Below are positions 8,966-21,173 of a stretch of DNA of 64,000 nucleotides, one piece after another. The notes beneath the pieces were generated by a model. That model had not been told where the DNA came from. It did no database searches and worked only from the letters and a program-made list of their open reading frames with translations. The stretch lies in contig BQIW01000006.1 in assembly GCA_021604105.1 (NCBI GenBank), positions 1 through 64,000 on the forward strand, read 5' to 3'. Each line of letters begins with the position of its first letter. The first letter of the stretch is position 1. Made by a program: the position numbers and the translations under genes. Origin of the DNA: Nitrospirales bacterium. GTDB lineage: Bacteria; Nitrospirota; Nitrospiria; Nitrospirales; UBA8639.

Positions 8966-10825
8966 ATGCCACCGGCCATTCATCCTGTTGATCTCATAGA
9001 AATACTCCGCCGGCATCGCTTGACTCCGGCGATTGTCTTTTTGACGTCTCGCCGGGCCTGCGATGAGGCTATTGATACCTTCGCCCACAGTTCTGCCAGG
9101 ATGTCGACCCACCGCTCGGAGGCTATTGGGGAATTTTTTGAGAAATTCACCAAAGACTTCCCGAGTGTTGAGCATCACCCCTTAATTCCTGTTGTGCAAG
9201 AATTTGGAGTCGCAGCTCATCACGCAGGACATCTCCCTTCCTGGAAAATTGCGATTGAAGAACTGATGCGCCAGGGTTTATTGGATGCCGTGTTTGCCAC
9301 AACGACCTTGGCCGCTGGGGTCGACTTCCCGGCTCGAACCGTCGTTATTACCCAATCCAGTGTGCGCAAATCGCAGGATTTCACGGACCTGACGAACAGC
9401 GAAATTCAACAGCTGGCCGGGCGCGGTGGCCGCCGAGGCAAAGATTTGGTGGGTGTGGTCGTTATTACTCCCTCCCCTTACATTGACTTAAACATTCTTG
9501 GCAAAGGACTCACAGGCTATCCGGAACCGATTGACAGTCAATTTGTGGTGTCCTATCCCATGGTGCTTAATCTGCTAAAGGCCCATTCACTGGATCAGAT
9601 TGAGGGACTCCTCGCAAAAAGCTTTGCCCAATTTCAGCTGAATCAACGATCCCGTATCCATCAAGATCATCTGGATCAGATCAAGGAACAATTGACACCC
9701 TACGGACCCAGGGAATGCGCCGATTGGATCACTCAATGGAAAGGTTTTGATTTTGCCCGCCGCCGCAAAGCGCACCGACATCCTATCGTAACCAACGACA
9801 CGCCATTCTTGACAGCCTGCCTGCCATTTCTAACTCCAGGGCGCCTCATCGGACTGCCAAAAGGTCCGGCGATTATTCTCCGTCAATATCGAAGCCGTGG
9901 AACCTTTGCTCCCATGTTATCCGTGATTCGGGCGAAAGGCACCTTGGGTGAGTGTCCGGCCCATTCCGTCACCCAGGTCTACGACCGCCTGTTTGAGTTT
10001 CAGCCATCTCGCACTATTCCCTGGTGTCAGCCAACGGTGCTCTCTCAACTCAAAAAGGAGCTCTCCCAATTACCTGCGCGTCTGCCAACCGTCCCGATTT
10101 TGCCGGAAACCCAGGATACAGATGATCCGTTCCTTGCAGAAAGATTAACTGAGGAATTCCCTTGTCCCACCTGTCCCTCTCATTCGGCATGCAAGAAAGA
10201 CTTTCCTCTGGCGTCTAAACTTCGCCAGAAATCCCAGCAGTTGAGCAAAACAATTCAAGCCCTCCGTGATGGATTGTGGCACCGGTTTCAACAAAAAGCC
10301 GACGTACTCCACAAATTTGGATATATCACCGCCAACTCGCAACTCACCGCTGACGGTGAATGGGCTAGACTCATTCGTATTAACCATTCCTTACTTATCA
10401 CAGAACTGATTCGTATGGAGGCCTTTTCAGGAATTGCTCCAGGATTGTTAGCAGGCGTGATGGCAAGTATTTCCCATGATGATGATCGTCCTGGATCTTA
10501 TATGCGCCTCCCACCCGGACTGGCTTCGATGTTGACCCAGGTGCGGGCCGTCGCTGATTCCTTGAGCCCGTATGAACCCCCGCCCTTGTTACGTTCAGAT
10601 GTCGCTGCACTCGTGGAAAGCTGGATCGGGAATCCTCAACTCACTTGGGCTTCACTGGTTCGTTCCACATCTATGGCCGAAGGGGATGTATATCGTCTCT
10701 TAGCCAGGACCTTGGAATTTCTCTCTCAAATATACGGACTCAAGATTACACATCCCGGCTTGGCCGATACCGCCCACTCCGCGATGGTGACCATGCGCCG
10801 GGAAGTCCTGCAGGAACTTCCCTAA
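8966..10825 (+). CDS. Ski2/HelY-like helicase, RecA2 (C-terminal) half plus downstream region
   Basis: PAIVFLTSRRACDEAID, motif V TTTLAAGVDFPARTVVI, motif VI QLAGRGGRRGKD, Cys cluster CPTCPSHSAC. No Walker A in the ORF. Confidence 0.85.
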   Translation: MPPAIHPVDLIEILRRHRLTPAIVFLTSRRACDEAIDTFAHSSARMSTHRSEAIGEFFEKFTKDFPSVEHHPLIPVVQEFGVAAHHAGHLPSWKIAIEELMRQGLLDAVFATTTLAAGVDFPARTVVITQSSVRKSQDFTDLTNSEIQQLAGRGGRRGKDLVGVVVITPSPYIDLNILGKGLTGYPEPIDSQFVVSYPMVLNLLKAHSLDQIEGLLAKSFAQFQLNQRSRIHQDHLDQIKEQLTPYGPRECADWITQWKGFDFARRRKAHRHPIVTNDTPFLTACLPFLTPGRLIGLPKGPAIILRQYRSRGTFAPMLSVIRAKGTLGECPAHSVTQVYDRLFEFQPSRTIPWCQPTVLSQLKKELSQLPARLPTVPILPETQDTDDPFLAERLTEEFPCPTCPSHSACKKDFPLASKLRQKSQQLSKTIQALRDGLWHRFQQKADVLHKFGYITANSQLTADGEWARLIRINHSLLITELIRMEAFSGIAPGLLAGVMASISHDDDRPGSYMRLPPGLASMLTQVRAVADSLSPYEPPPLLRSDVAALVESWIGNPQLTWASLVRSTSMAEGDVYRLLARTLEFLSQIYGLKITHPGLADTAHSAMVTMRREVLQELP

Positions 10826-10847
10826 CCACAGATGAGAACATAACGCC

Positions 10848-11903
10848 ATGCATCATGATAATCTCAAACGCGAACTCCAAAATTTACCCGTGAAATATTT
10901 GCATCAGATGGCAAGAGGCCGCATTCATCGTCATTTTCGTCTTGGGAAACATCGACTTGTTGAATTAATGCTGGCCTTTCCACCGGACCAGATTCTGGCC
11001 ATTGAAACCGAACTGCAGCGGATACTGATCACCCGCCAGGAACGCCTGGCTGCACAAGATGCCCGCAACGCCGCTCGCCCTCAAATTCCCGCTTCGCCCT
11101 TTCAAGCAAAAAACCGCCCACACAGGAGGAGGCCTACCTTCGGCATTTCTGGGCCATCGATTACGCTTCAGCAAATCTTGGAAGGGATTGGCGTTCCTGA
11201 GCCTCAACCCTTTGCTCCGGATCCCTGGCAAACCGAGGCGGTGGAACATCTGGCGCATTCAGATGTCATCGTTAGCGCGCCGACGGGAAGCGGAAAAACC
11301 TATGTTGCGGTACAAGCGATCAGACAGGCCATGGCACTCAACCAAACGGTGATTTACACCTCTCCACTCAAAGCGCTGTCCAATACAAAATTTATGGAAT
11401 TCACTCAACTTTTTGGACCGGATCAAGTCGGGATTTTAACCGGAGACCGGCGGGACAACGCCCAAGCCCCACTCCTGGTCATGACGACCGAAATATTGAG
11501 AAATTTATTCTATGATGCTGCCAGCGGGGAGATCGATTTACGGTTGCATACTCTGGGACTGGTCATTCTTGATGAATCCCAGTATCTCGCCGATCCGGAA
11601 AGGGGGGTGGTGTGGGAAGAAACCATTATCTTGTGTCCATCCCAAGCGCGGCTTCTTCTTCTTTCAGCCTCTATCGGGAATCCACAAGATCTGGCTGAAT
11701 GGCTGCAAGCCATCAGGCCTATCCCCTGCCATCTTATTCGCCATACCAAACGATCCGTTCCCCTTCGAGGGCTGTATTTGCATCCTACAGGACAAATCGT
11801 TCCGCTATTCAAAAACCAGGATATTCTCCAAGGCAAGGGCTATACATTTCATCCAGAAACGAGACAGCTGTTCGCCCAATATGAAATTAAACCATTCCAT
11901 TAA
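10848..11903 (+). CDS. DEAD/DEAH-like helicase, RecA1 (N-terminal) half only
   Basis: Walker A APTGSGKT, VIYTSPLKALSNTKF, DESQ box VILDESQYLADPERGVVWEE, motif III LLLLSASIGNP; ends without RecA2. Confidence 0.88.
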   Translation: MHHDNLKRELQNLPVKYLHQMARGRIHRHFRLGKHRLVELMLAFPPDQILAIETELQRILITRQERLAAQDARNAARPQIPASPFQAKNRPHRRRPTFGISGPSITLQQILEGIGVPEPQPFAPDPWQTEAVEHLAHSDVIVSAPTGSGKTYVAVQAIRQAMALNQTVIYTSPLKALSNTKFMEFTQLFGPDQVGILTGDRRDNAQAPLLVMTTEILRNLFYDAASGEIDLRLHTLGLVILDESQYLADPERGVVWEETIILCPSQARLLLLSASIGNPQDLAEWLQAIRPIPCHLIRHTKRSVPLRGLYLHPTGQIVPLFKNQDILQGKGYTFHPETRQLFAQYEIKPFH

Positions 11904-12145
11904 TTTAGGCAAAAATATTTATCAGGCTTTATCTAATGCAAAGCATTAACTTATCATCAAACTTCATTTGTGCTAAAAAAACAACACATTGTGGCAATTA
12001 ATATACGCTTCGGCACTCATTCTATTGTCAATATTGCTATTTCACAGTCAAATATCCACATTCATGAAAATTATTTTTTAGCATAAATTTTGCGTGGCAT
12101 TCATAGTTAGTTCAAACATAACGCTATTATATAAATGCTTTCTTC

Positions 12146-12688
12146 GTGAAATTATTTAATGTGAAAAACAGATTTCTTGTTTCAACCCGTATCAAGTATA
12201 TCCTGGTAAGTTTATTCTCGATTGCCTTTATTGGCTGTCAGGGGCTTCAGCCAAAATCCTCTGGAGAACTCGCCATGGAGGATCAGGATTTCCTGGGAAT
12301 TTGGGACGCCTACAACCACTGCGTAGATGGCTCTGATATCCAACGCATGCAAGCCAACCTTGTGGTGTTAGCCTCTGCCCCGAAACCGATTTCTCTCGAC
12401 GATTCACCAATTCCTGTCCCCGCATTTTTAAAAAAATGGTCTACGGCAAGAGGTTCCCGCCTGGCTGTCGATCCACGAGCCATGGCAGCCTCATGCTCAA
12501 TCCATCTCGCAGAAGTAGCCAAATTGTCAGCAGATTGGCCAACGGCATTCCACACATTTCAGGAAATCCTGAAAAATTACCCAGAACCTCAATATGCCTT
12601 CTATGTCAGCAAAGCCAATCAGGCGATTGAACAAATGACTTCCATTCAGCCTGCCTCTCTCTCTTTCCAGGAAACCCTGGTTGACTAA
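12146..12688 (+). CDS. Hypothetical lipoprotein
   Basis: Hydrophobic N-terminus with lipobox-like FIGC; no recognised domain. Confidence 0.6.
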   Translation: MKLFNVKNRFLVSTRIKYILVSLFSIAFIGCQGLQPKSSGELAMEDQDFLGIWDAYNHCVDGSDIQRMQANLVVLASAPKPISLDDSPIPVPAFLKKWSTARGSRLAVDPRAMAASCSIHLAEVAKLSADWPTAFHTFQEILKNYPEPQYAFYVSKANQAIEQMTSIQPASLSFQETLVD

Positions 12689-12830
12689 CCCTGCTCTCTC
12701 ACTATTTTTAACTTAACTGTTCCAGTCCCTCAGGATGACGATTTCGGAAAGATCGTCTTTTGAGGCTGTATTCCAGCAGATCCCTGGAATTTTTTGTGTA
12801 GAACTCTGAATCAAAGGAAAGCAGAAGGGC

Positions 12831-13181
12831 CTAGAGGAGCTGCTTGCTTTTGGGTTTATTGGGTTGGCAAATATCGCATTGGCACATGCGGCGCAATGCG
12901 GTAAAGGAATACAGCCCGGTATCATGCCCGTCACTCCATTTAAATCGAAAGGCATAGCGCCCTACCGGCTCTATATCCTGCAATAATATGAGAAGTGGAA
13001 TAGAGTCTGGCTTAAGACGCAACTCGCCGGTCCATTCATCCGTGCATGCGGCACACGGACAATGTTGTCGTAAATACCGAACTGGGTATACGCCCTTATG
13101 CCCATCACTCCATGTAATGCCTAAGACCCCCTTATCCAACCATTCCATGTCTGTCGGTTCAAGTGATGCTTGAGAAGTCAT
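12831..13181 (-). CDS. DUF971 / gamma-butyrobetaine hydroxylase-like N-terminal domain protein
   Basis: ITWSDGHKGVYPVRYLRQHCPCAACTDEWTGE...YAFRFKWSDGHDTGLYSFTALRRMCQCDIC. Confidence 0.88.
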   Translation of the reverse strand: MTSQASLEPTDMEWLDKGVLGITWSDGHKGVYPVRYLRQHCPCAACTDEWTGELRLKPDSIPLLILLQDIEPVGRYAFRFKWSDGHDTGLYSFTALRRMCQCDICQPNKPKSKQLL

Positions 13182-13208
13182 ATCCGATGTCCTTATGAGT
13201 GGGGCATT

Positions 13209-13958
13209 CTAGGAAACCCATTGTTCAAATGTGGGAAGAGCTTTTCCGACAACTGCCTGGAAATAGGCTTCCATCGCCTCTTCAACCTCGAACCGGACCG
13301 TTCCGATCGCTTTCAATCGAGACAGACTGGCCATAGGCAGGCGCCGAGCTTGTTCAATAAACGCTAAACTGCCTTTAGAAATAGACAATAACCGCCCAAC
13401 ACCCCGTTGACTACAGCCGTGGCATACCAGCCCCCCTAAGCGTGGGGAAAACCACTGAGGCATGTGGGAAGAGGCAATATTTCCGCATTCAGTACAACGA
13501 TCAATTTGAGGTCGAAAACCCGTATGGCCCAGCACATGAATTTGAAATAATAAGGTGGTGAGAGCCAGGTCCCTGTCAGGAAGCAAGTTTTCCAGGGAAT
13601 ATACCAGCGCTGAATACATTTCCGGATTGGGATCACGATCCGGCGTAATCATCTCCACCATATGTACCATTTTGGCTGCGGCTGCCATTACACGTAAATC
13701 TTCTCGTACGGCTTTAAAATGTTTGATCAGATCTATTTGACTAATTTGCCCCAAAGCGTCAGGAGTTTTTTGAAATAGGGTGACATCAACAATCCCAAAT
13801 GGCTCAAGAACACCGCCGAAGCGTGTTTTCATCCGACGAGCTCCACGAGCAGCGCCTCGAATTTTTCCCAGATCGGCAGAATACAGAGTGACAATTCTGT
13901 CAGCATCCCCCCATCGTTGGCTTCGAATAATGACCGCGCGAGTTCTTAAGAGCGGCAT
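13209..13958 (-). CDS. recO: DNA repair protein RecO
   Basis: MPLLRTRAVIIRSQRWGDADRIVTLYSADLGKIRGAARGARR; zinc-like CTECGN...CHGC. Internal start at 13958 preferred over 13994. Confidence 0.92.
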   Translation of the reverse strand: MPLLRTRAVIIRSQRWGDADRIVTLYSADLGKIRGAARGARRMKTRFGGVLEPFGIVDVTLFQKTPDALGQISQIDLIKHFKAVREDLRVMAAAAKMVHMVEMITPDRDPNPEMYSALVYSLENLLPDRDLALTTLLFQIHVLGHTGFRPQIDRCTECGNIASSHMPQWFSPRLGGLVCHGCSQRGVGRLLSISKGSLAFIEQARRLPMASLSRLKAIGTVRFEVEEAMEAYFQAVVGKALPTFEQWVS

Positions 13959-14020
13959 GAGCAGTCTACAAGTACAATCGCAGGTCAGACACAAATCCCA
14001 ATGTAATTAACACTAATTTT

Positions 14021-14917
14021 TTATCCATATCCCAATTCGCTCAATACCCGCACATTATCGCGCCAACCTTCCTGTACTTTCACCCACATCCGCAAATAAA
14101 TTTTCATACCGAACAGGCGCTCCATATCTATCCGCGCACTTTGGCCGATCTCTTTAAGGCGCAGGCCTTTTTTTCCGATCACAATCCCTTTTTGGCTTGT
14201 TTTTTCGACAAGAATAACGGCCCGGATGGACGTCAGGCCTGGCTCTTCTTTAAATTCCTCAATTAAGACACCCACTGCGTAAGGTAATTCATCGTACGTC
14301 TGTTCTAGGACTTTTTCACGAATGAGCTCCGCAGCCATATGGCGCATGGGCTGATTGGTCAAAAAATCTTCGTCATACATTAATTCCGAACATGAGGGCA
14401 GACACGCAAAGGTTAATTCAACTAATCGCGGAACATTTACCCCGGTCTTTGCGGAAATGGGAATAATTTCACTCCAGGAAAACCATGTGCGGTATTGCTC
14501 AATAAGGGGAAGCAACCTGGATTTGGCGACGGCATCGGCTTTATTTAATAATAAAAATACTCCATGAAATGGTCGCTCGTGATGTGCCGAGGATATCTGC
14601 TCCATGACCTGTCGGTCTCCAGGACCTGGCAAAACCTGACTGTCCACAATCATATAGACCACATCAGATTGGGTCAGGGTGCCCAAGGCCGATTGAACCA
14701 TCTGTGTGTTCAGTCGATGGTGAGGCGTATGGAGGCCTGGCGTATCAATGAGAATGAGCTGCCCTTCAGGGTAATGCCCAACCCCTAGAATCAGGTTTCG
14801 AGTTGTCTGTGGTTTATCAGAGACGATGGCGACCTTTTCCCGCACCAAGGCGTTGAGTAACGTCGACTTGCCGACATTGGGTCGGCCTAAAATAGCTAAT
14901 TGGCCTGATTTCATCAA
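14021..14917 (-). CDS. era: GTPase Era
   Basis: GRPNVGKSTLLNALV, DTPGLHTPHHRLN, NKAD, C-terminal KH region VIGKKGLRLKEIGQSARIDMERL. Confidence 0.97.
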   Translation of the reverse strand: MMKSGQLAILGRPNVGKSTLLNALVREKVAIVSDKPQTTRNLILGVGHYPEGQLILIDTPGLHTPHHRLNTQMVQSALGTLTQSDVVYMIVDSQVLPGPGDRQVMEQISSAHHERPFHGVFLLLNKADAVAKSRLLPLIEQYRTWFSWSEIIPISAKTGVNVPRLVELTFACLPSCSELMYDEDFLTNQPMRHMAAELIREKVLEQTYDELPYAVGVLIEEFKEEPGLTSIRAVILVEKTSQKGIVIGKKGLRLKEIGQSARIDMERLFGMKIYLRMWVKVQEGWRDNVRVLSELGYG

Positions 14918-15002
14918 AAAACTTTCAAGTATGAGAAAACCGCAGAACCATTAATGAATGAGTATGAAGGGTAAAAGGGGTATGGCGCAAGAAATCTTGC
15001 GC

Positions 15003-15356
15003 CTAAGGTCTGGCCGTCAACGAGGAAGGGACCGGCTCTACAAATTGATACACCACTTCTCCCTGCCGAACCATACCCAAACGATTTCGGGCCAGTTCCT
15101 CCAGGCGTTGCGGGTCCCGTTGAATACGGATGATATCTTCTTCGAGCGAAGCATTGATGTCTTGTAATTGCTGAATTTGTTCGGTCAAATGCTGACGTGT
15201 TTCTCGCATATGAAAGTATAGCGGCAAGCCATCAGAATTAAAAAACATGGTCCCCGCAAGCACACTCATCATCAAAAAAGCTCCAACCATTGGAAGGCGA
15301 TCCAACAGATCACCCCCCAATCCCGTGGACGTCCGTTTTTTATTATTGGGACGCAT
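15003..15356 (-). CDS. Septum formation initiator (FtsB/DivIC-like)
   Basis: Short TM then coiled coil HLTEQIQQLQDINASLEEDIIRIQRDPQRLEELARNRLGMVRQGEVVYQF. Confidence 0.85.
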   Translation of the reverse strand: MRPNNKKRTSTGLGGDLLDRLPMVGAFLMMSVLAGTMFFNSDGLPLYFHMRETRQHLTEQIQQLQDINASLEEDIIRIQRDPQRLEELARNRLGMVRQGEVVYQFVEPVPSSLTARP

Positions 15357-15365
15357 ACTTGAAAG

Positions 15366-16694
<1,329 letters not shown>

Positions 16695-16724
16695 TTAATC
16701 TTGTACCCTGAGATACGCCTTAGA

Positions 16725-18155
16725 TCAAGTTATAAGATGCTGTTTCAATAGCACATTGACCTTACCGGGATTGGCTTTTCCCTGTGACGCTTTCATCACC
16801 TGTCCTACCAAAAAACCTAATACGGTTTCCTTCCCGGCACGATATTGCTCCACTTGAGTTGGATGCTGGGCCAGCACCTCCTCTATCAGTCTTCCCAGGA
16901 TGCTTTCATCGGAAACCTGAGTCAGACCTTTCTCATTTACTAATTGTTCCGGATTTTTCCCACTGGCATAAAATTCAGGGAAGAGATCTCTGGCAACTTT
17001 CAAGCTAATGGTTCCCTCTTCTACCAATTGTAGGAGTTCAACCAATTGTTCAGGGCTTACGGGGGAAGATTCAGGACTGGTGTTCGCGGCATTGAGCTCA
17101 CGAAGTAATTCGCCCATTACCCAGTTACTGACCGTTTTGGGATGGGGAAAGTGTTTCACGCAGGCCTCAAAATAGTCGGCCAGGTTCTTTGAATCGGTCA
17201 GAATCTTTGCATCGTACTCAGGGAGATGATATTCCGTCATAAATCGATTCATGCGGGCAGCCGGAAGTTCTGGAATAGTTTGACGCAACGACTCAACCCA
17301 CTCCGCATCCACCTGGACGGAAAGCAGGTCCGGATCGGGAAAGTATCGGTAATCATGGGCCTCTTCCTTGCTTCGCATGACAACGGTATGCCCTTTCTGA
17401 ACATCCCACAGCCGGGTTTCCTGACGGATCGTTTCACCCTCCGCTAATGCCTCAGTCTGCCTGGAGATTTCAAAATCTAATGCCTCTTTGGCAAAACGGA
17501 AAGAATTGATATTTTTCAATTCAACCTTGGTCCCGAGGACATCCTGTCCTCGGGGACGAAGCGACACATTCGGCTCACAACGAAAACTCCCTTGTTCCAT
17601 GTTCCCATCACAAACATCTAAATAGACCAAAAGATCATGAAGGGTTTTCAAATAGGCATCAACCTCATCGGACGAATGCAAGTCGGGTTCGGTGACAATT
17701 TCTAATAAGGGAGTCCCTGCTCGATTTAAATCCACCCCACTGCCTTCCACAGGCACATCATGCACATTTTTCCCGGCATCTTCTTCCAAATGAGCTCGGC
17801 GAATCCTCACGCGTTTTGTCTCTCCGTTGACGGAAATGTCCAGCCATCCTGGTCCGCAGATCGGCAACTCAAACTGCGAAATTTGATAGCCCTTCGGCAG
17901 ATCAGGGTATAAGTAATTTTTTCGGGAGAATTGATTCGTCAGCGTGATCTCGCAGTGAAGCGCGAGTCCCGTGCGAACGGCCATTTCCACCGCACCTCGA
18001 TTGAGAACCGGCAAACTTCCAGGGAACCCTAAACAGGTTGGACATACCTGAGTATTCGGCGGAAGACCGAAAGAGGTCGGACAGCCACAAAACAATTTCG
18101 TGTTCGTTTGGAGTTGGGCATGCACCTCAACTCCTATTACAGGTTCATAGGCCAT
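16725..18155 (-). CDS. gatB: Asp-tRNA(Asn)/Glu-tRNA(Gln) amidotransferase subunit B
   Basis: [40 protein letters not shown]-terminal GatB/Yqey region. Confidence 0.97.
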   Translation of the reverse strand: MAYEPVIGVEVHAQLQTNTKLFCGCPTSFGLPPNTQVCPTCLGFPGSLPVLNRGAVEMAVRTGLALHCEITLTNQFSRKNYLYPDLPKGYQISQFELPICGPGWLDISVNGETKRVRIRRAHLEEDAGKNVHDVPVEGSGVDLNRAGTPLLEIVTEPDLHSSDEVDAYLKTLHDLLVYLDVCDGNMEQGSFRCEPNVSLRPRGQDVLGTKVELKNINSFRFAKEALDFEISRQTEALAEGETIRQETRLWDVQKGHTVVMRSKEEAHDYRYFPDPDLLSVQVDAEWVESLRQTIPELPAARMNRFMTEYHLPEYDAKILTDSKNLADYFEACVKHFPHPKTVSNWVMGELLRELNAANTSPESSPVSPEQLVELLQLVEEGTISLKVARDLFPEFYASGKNPEQLVNEKGLTQVSDESILGRLIEEVLAQHPTQVEQYRAGKETVLGFLVGQVMKASQGKANPGKVNVLLKQHLIT

Positions 18156-18196
18156 AACGCAGCAGAGCCACTCCTCTCAATATCGTCTTTCAAATT

Positions 18197-18511
18197 TTAA
18201 TCCAGGGATTTCATTTCACGTTCACGGCGCATGGCATCCCGACCCGCATCTAAGGCTTCTCGCACGGCACAAGAAATTTCTTCCACCAGTTCACGGCCAC
18301 GACCAACGACATCTTCTACCGCATCAGTGGCCCGTTCCTTAATGTCTCGCAAATCTTCACTCGTTCGCCGGGCATACCCCGTAATGCGTTCTCGGGAATC
18401 TCTTCCGGGCTGAGGAGCTAACATGATCGCCGTCACAGCTCCCAAGAGCGCTCCACTTAAAAACGCTAACGCCACCGAGCCTGCTGATGCCCCTGAATGA
18501 TTAGTTGCCAT
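18197..18511 (-). CDS. YtxH-domain protein
   Basis: ALAFLSGALLGAVTAIMLAPQPGRDSRERITG; start at MATNHS (18511), overlapping the upstream ORF stop. Confidence 0.8.
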   Translation of the reverse strand: MATNHSGASAGSVALAFLSGALLGAVTAIMLAPQPGRDSRERITGYARRTSEDLRDIKERATDAVEDVVGRGRELVEEISCAVREALDAGRDAMRREREMKSLD

Positions 18512-18908
18512 AGGATGGCCCTCCTTTTTGTTCTTTATGTACACGTTTTCTCACAGTCGAGGTCGCCGCTTTGAGTCCGGCAAGTAAACTGGAAACGCCG
18601 ACGGCAAGGGCACCCCCTTTCCCGCGAACCGTCTGATGGACCTGGTTCACGGTTTCCCCCACATCTCCAACTGCGTGCAAGAAAATGGTGGCCCGATCCA
18701 TGCCGAGCCTGGCTTGATCGGTTAGAGCTAAAATGTTTTCGTTAGTCCCCTTGACGTCCTTTAATAAACCCGGCAATTCATGATTCAGGCGGATCAGCAA
18801 GCGTTCTGATTGCCCAACCGTGCGTTTCACTTGAAGAATCATCGGAACCAGATAGCCCACCAAAACCACAAAGGCCACGGCAATGATGATCGCTGCCAAA
18901 TCCACCAT
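18501..18908 (-). CDS. DUF948-like membrane protein
   Basis: N-terminal TM followed by a helical region (VGYLVPMILQVKRTVGQSERLL). Confidence 0.75.
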   Translation of the reverse strand: MVDLAAIIIAVAFVVLVGYLVPMILQVKRTVGQSERLLIRLNHELPGLLKDVKGTNENILALTDQARLGMDRATIFLHAVGDVGETVNQVHQTVRGKGGALAVGVSSLLAGLKAATSTVRKRVHKEQKGGPSYGN

Positions 18909-18922
18909 ACCTCGCTATCCTT

Positions 18923-20395
18923 TCATGACCGAATCACGGGTCGTTTCATTCGCCAGTCCGTGGCTTGTTCGTAGGCATAAGCTGCACGCAAGACCATGGC
19001 TTCTTCGAACGGACGCCCCATCAATTGTAATCCGATGGGAAGTCCGATTTTACTCAATCCACAGGGAACAGAAATCGCGGGAAGCCCGGACAAACTCGCA
19101 GGAATCGTATAAATGTCGGACAAATACATCTGCAAGGGATCGTCCAATCGCTCTCCTAATTGAAAAGCTGGCGTCGGCATAACCGGACTCACCAACAAAT
19201 CGACCTCCTGGAACACGGCATCAAATTCCCGTTGAATCAAAGTGCGAACGGCTTGGGCTTTCCCATAATACGCTTCGTAATAACCCGCACTCAGGGCATA
19301 AGTTCCCAACATGATACGCCGTTTCACTTCCGGTCCAAAACCTTGCGACCGAGTGCTCCGATACATCTCGGCCAAATCTCGGGACTCTTTGGCACGGAAC
19401 CCATATCTGACCCCGTCATAGCGAGCCAAATTAGAGCTGGCCTCTGCCGTGGCAATGAGGTAATAGGTTGCAATGGCCCGTTCAGTGGAAGGCAATGTCA
19501 CCTCTCGAATGGTGCCGCCTAGCTCCTGCAACACCTGTATGGCATCTTGCACCTTTTCGGAGACTTCCGTATCAAGACCCTCGGAAAAATATTCACGTGG
19601 TACCCCGATAATGAGTTTTTTGATGTCTTTCTTTTTCACGGCTTTAGTGAAATCCGGGAGTTCACGATTGGCGGAAGTGGCATCCATCGGGTCAAATCCG
19701 GCAATGACATTCAACAGGATAGCGGCATCCGTCACGGTTTTGGTAATAGGGCCGATTTGATCCAAGGATGAGGCAAAGGCAACTAATCCAAAACGAGACA
19801 CGCGCCCATAGGTTGGCTTTAACCCAACAACCCCGCAACAAGCCGCAGGTTGTCGAATCGACCCGCCGGTATCGGAGCCTAAAGCCGCCACACATTCATC
19901 TGCAGCCACTGCCGCCGCCGATCCACCACTGGATCCTCCCGGTATAAACTTTTGATTCCACGGATTCCTTGACGGACCGAACACTGAATGTTCCGTGGAC
20001 GATCCCATGGCAAATTCATCCAGATTGGTTTTACCCAGAATCAAGGGTTGGTGAGTTCGAAGACTGCCGACCACTGTGGCATCATAAGGAGGGACAAAGT
20101 TTTCCAACATGCGAGATCCACAAGTCGTCCGGATCCCTTCTGTACAAATATTATCTTTGATGCCTAAGGGCATGCCCATAAGCGGCTGTGTTTTTCGCCA
20201 GGCTTTCAGCCCATCATCAATCGTTTTGGCTTGTTGGAGAATCGTTTCTTTCGGTGTCAAAGTAATATAAGCTTTGATTTTTGGCTCCACCTGATTGAGC
20301 CGCAGCAAATAAGACCTGGCGATATCCACAGCGCTAATCTCGCCAGCGGTGAATTTCCCCTGAAGCTCTTTTAGCGTAAGTTTAAATAGAGACAT
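18923..20395 (-). CDS. gatA: Asp-tRNA(Asn)/Glu-tRNA(Gln) amidotransferase subunit A
   Basis: Amidase signature [45 protein letters not shown]. Confidence 0.98.
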   Translation of the reverse strand: MSLFKLTLKELQGKFTAGEISAVDIARSYLLRLNQVEPKIKAYITLTPKETILQQAKTIDDGLKAWRKTQPLMGMPLGIKDNICTEGIRTTCGSRMLENFVPPYDATVVGSLRTHQPLILGKTNLDEFAMGSSTEHSVFGPSRNPWNQKFIPGGSSGGSAAAVAADECVAALGSDTGGSIRQPAACCGVVGLKPTYGRVSRFGLVAFASSLDQIGPITKTVTDAAILLNVIAGFDPMDATSANRELPDFTKAVKKKDIKKLIIGVPREYFSEGLDTEVSEKVQDAIQVLQELGGTIREVTLPSTERAIATYYLIATAEASSNLARYDGVRYGFRAKESRDLAEMYRSTRSQGFGPEVKRRIMLGTYALSAGYYEAYYGKAQAVRTLIQREFDAVFQEVDLLVSPVMPTPAFQLGERLDDPLQMYLSDIYTIPASLSGLPAISVPCGLSKIGLPIGLQLMGRPFEEAMVLRAAYAYEQATDWRMKRPVIRS

Positions 20396-20481
20396 ACAAA
20401 CCCGATTCTGGGATTAGTAGGTAAAAGAAAATGGAAAGAAGAAGGCCTTCAACGGGAATAACCCGTTCCCACGGGACTTGG

Positions 20482-20829
20482 TTACTTGGCTTTATTCTGG
20501 TGGTCCACTTGGATAATTTGAGGGACGTGCCGCTTGGCTTCTTCGTCATTAAATAATTCATAACAAAAAATAATGACCTTATCGCCAATCACTCCCAATC
20601 TCGCCGTGGGACCATTTAAGATGATTTCTCCCCTGCCCCGCGTCCCTGGAAGCGCGTACGTCGAAAAACGCTCTCCGTTATTCAAATTGGATACCATCAC
20701 CGCTTCATAGGACATAATACCCGCCTGCTCCATCAGGTCTTCGTCAATCGTTAAACTACCTTCATACTCCAAACTGGACCCGGTGACGGTCGCTCGGTGA
20801 ATTTTACATCGTAACAGTTGTCGATACAT
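20482..20829 (-). CDS. panD: Aspartate 1-decarboxylase
   Basis: MYRQLLRCKIHRATVTGSSLEYEGSLTID, self-cleavage Gly-Ser context, GERFSTYALPG. Confidence 0.95.
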   Translation of the reverse strand: MYRQLLRCKIHRATVTGSSLEYEGSLTIDEDLMEQAGIMSYEAVMVSNLNNGERFSTYALPGTRGRGEIILNGPTARLGVIGDKVIIFCYELFNDEEAKRHVPQIIQVDHQNKAK

Positions 20830-20879
20830 TTTTTCCTTGCCATTCTCAAGCCGTGCGTTTTGAGTGAATCGCGTGGGCT

Positions 20880-21173
20880 CTATTTTCCTAAAATATTCGG
20901 GACGACAAAAAATCCATTATGTGACTCCGGGGCATTGGCCAAGGCTTTCTCTACCGGCAAGCATTCGCGTGGGCTATCCTCACGTAACACCGGTTCCTCA
21001 TGAGCGACGGAAGCTGTGAGAGGGACGCCCTCCGTCGACACCCCCTGCAATTGGTCCACATACGATAAAATATGATTCAGTTGGTCTGCAAACATGGGTT
21101 TTTCCGCTTCCGTTAAGTCTAAGCGAGCCAATTGGGCAACATGTTCGACTTCTTTTTGGGTAATGGAGGCCAT
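20880..21173 (-). CDS. gatC: Asp-tRNA(Asn)/Glu-tRNA(Gln) amidotransferase subunit C
   Basis: VEHVAQLARLDLTEAEKPMFADQLNHILSYVDQLQ; C-terminal HNGFFVVPNILG. Confidence 0.95.
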   Translation of the reverse strand: MASITQKEVEHVAQLARLDLTEAEKPMFADQLNHILSYVDQLQGVSTEGVPLTASVAHEEPVLREDSPRECLPVEKALANAPESHNGFFVVPNILGK

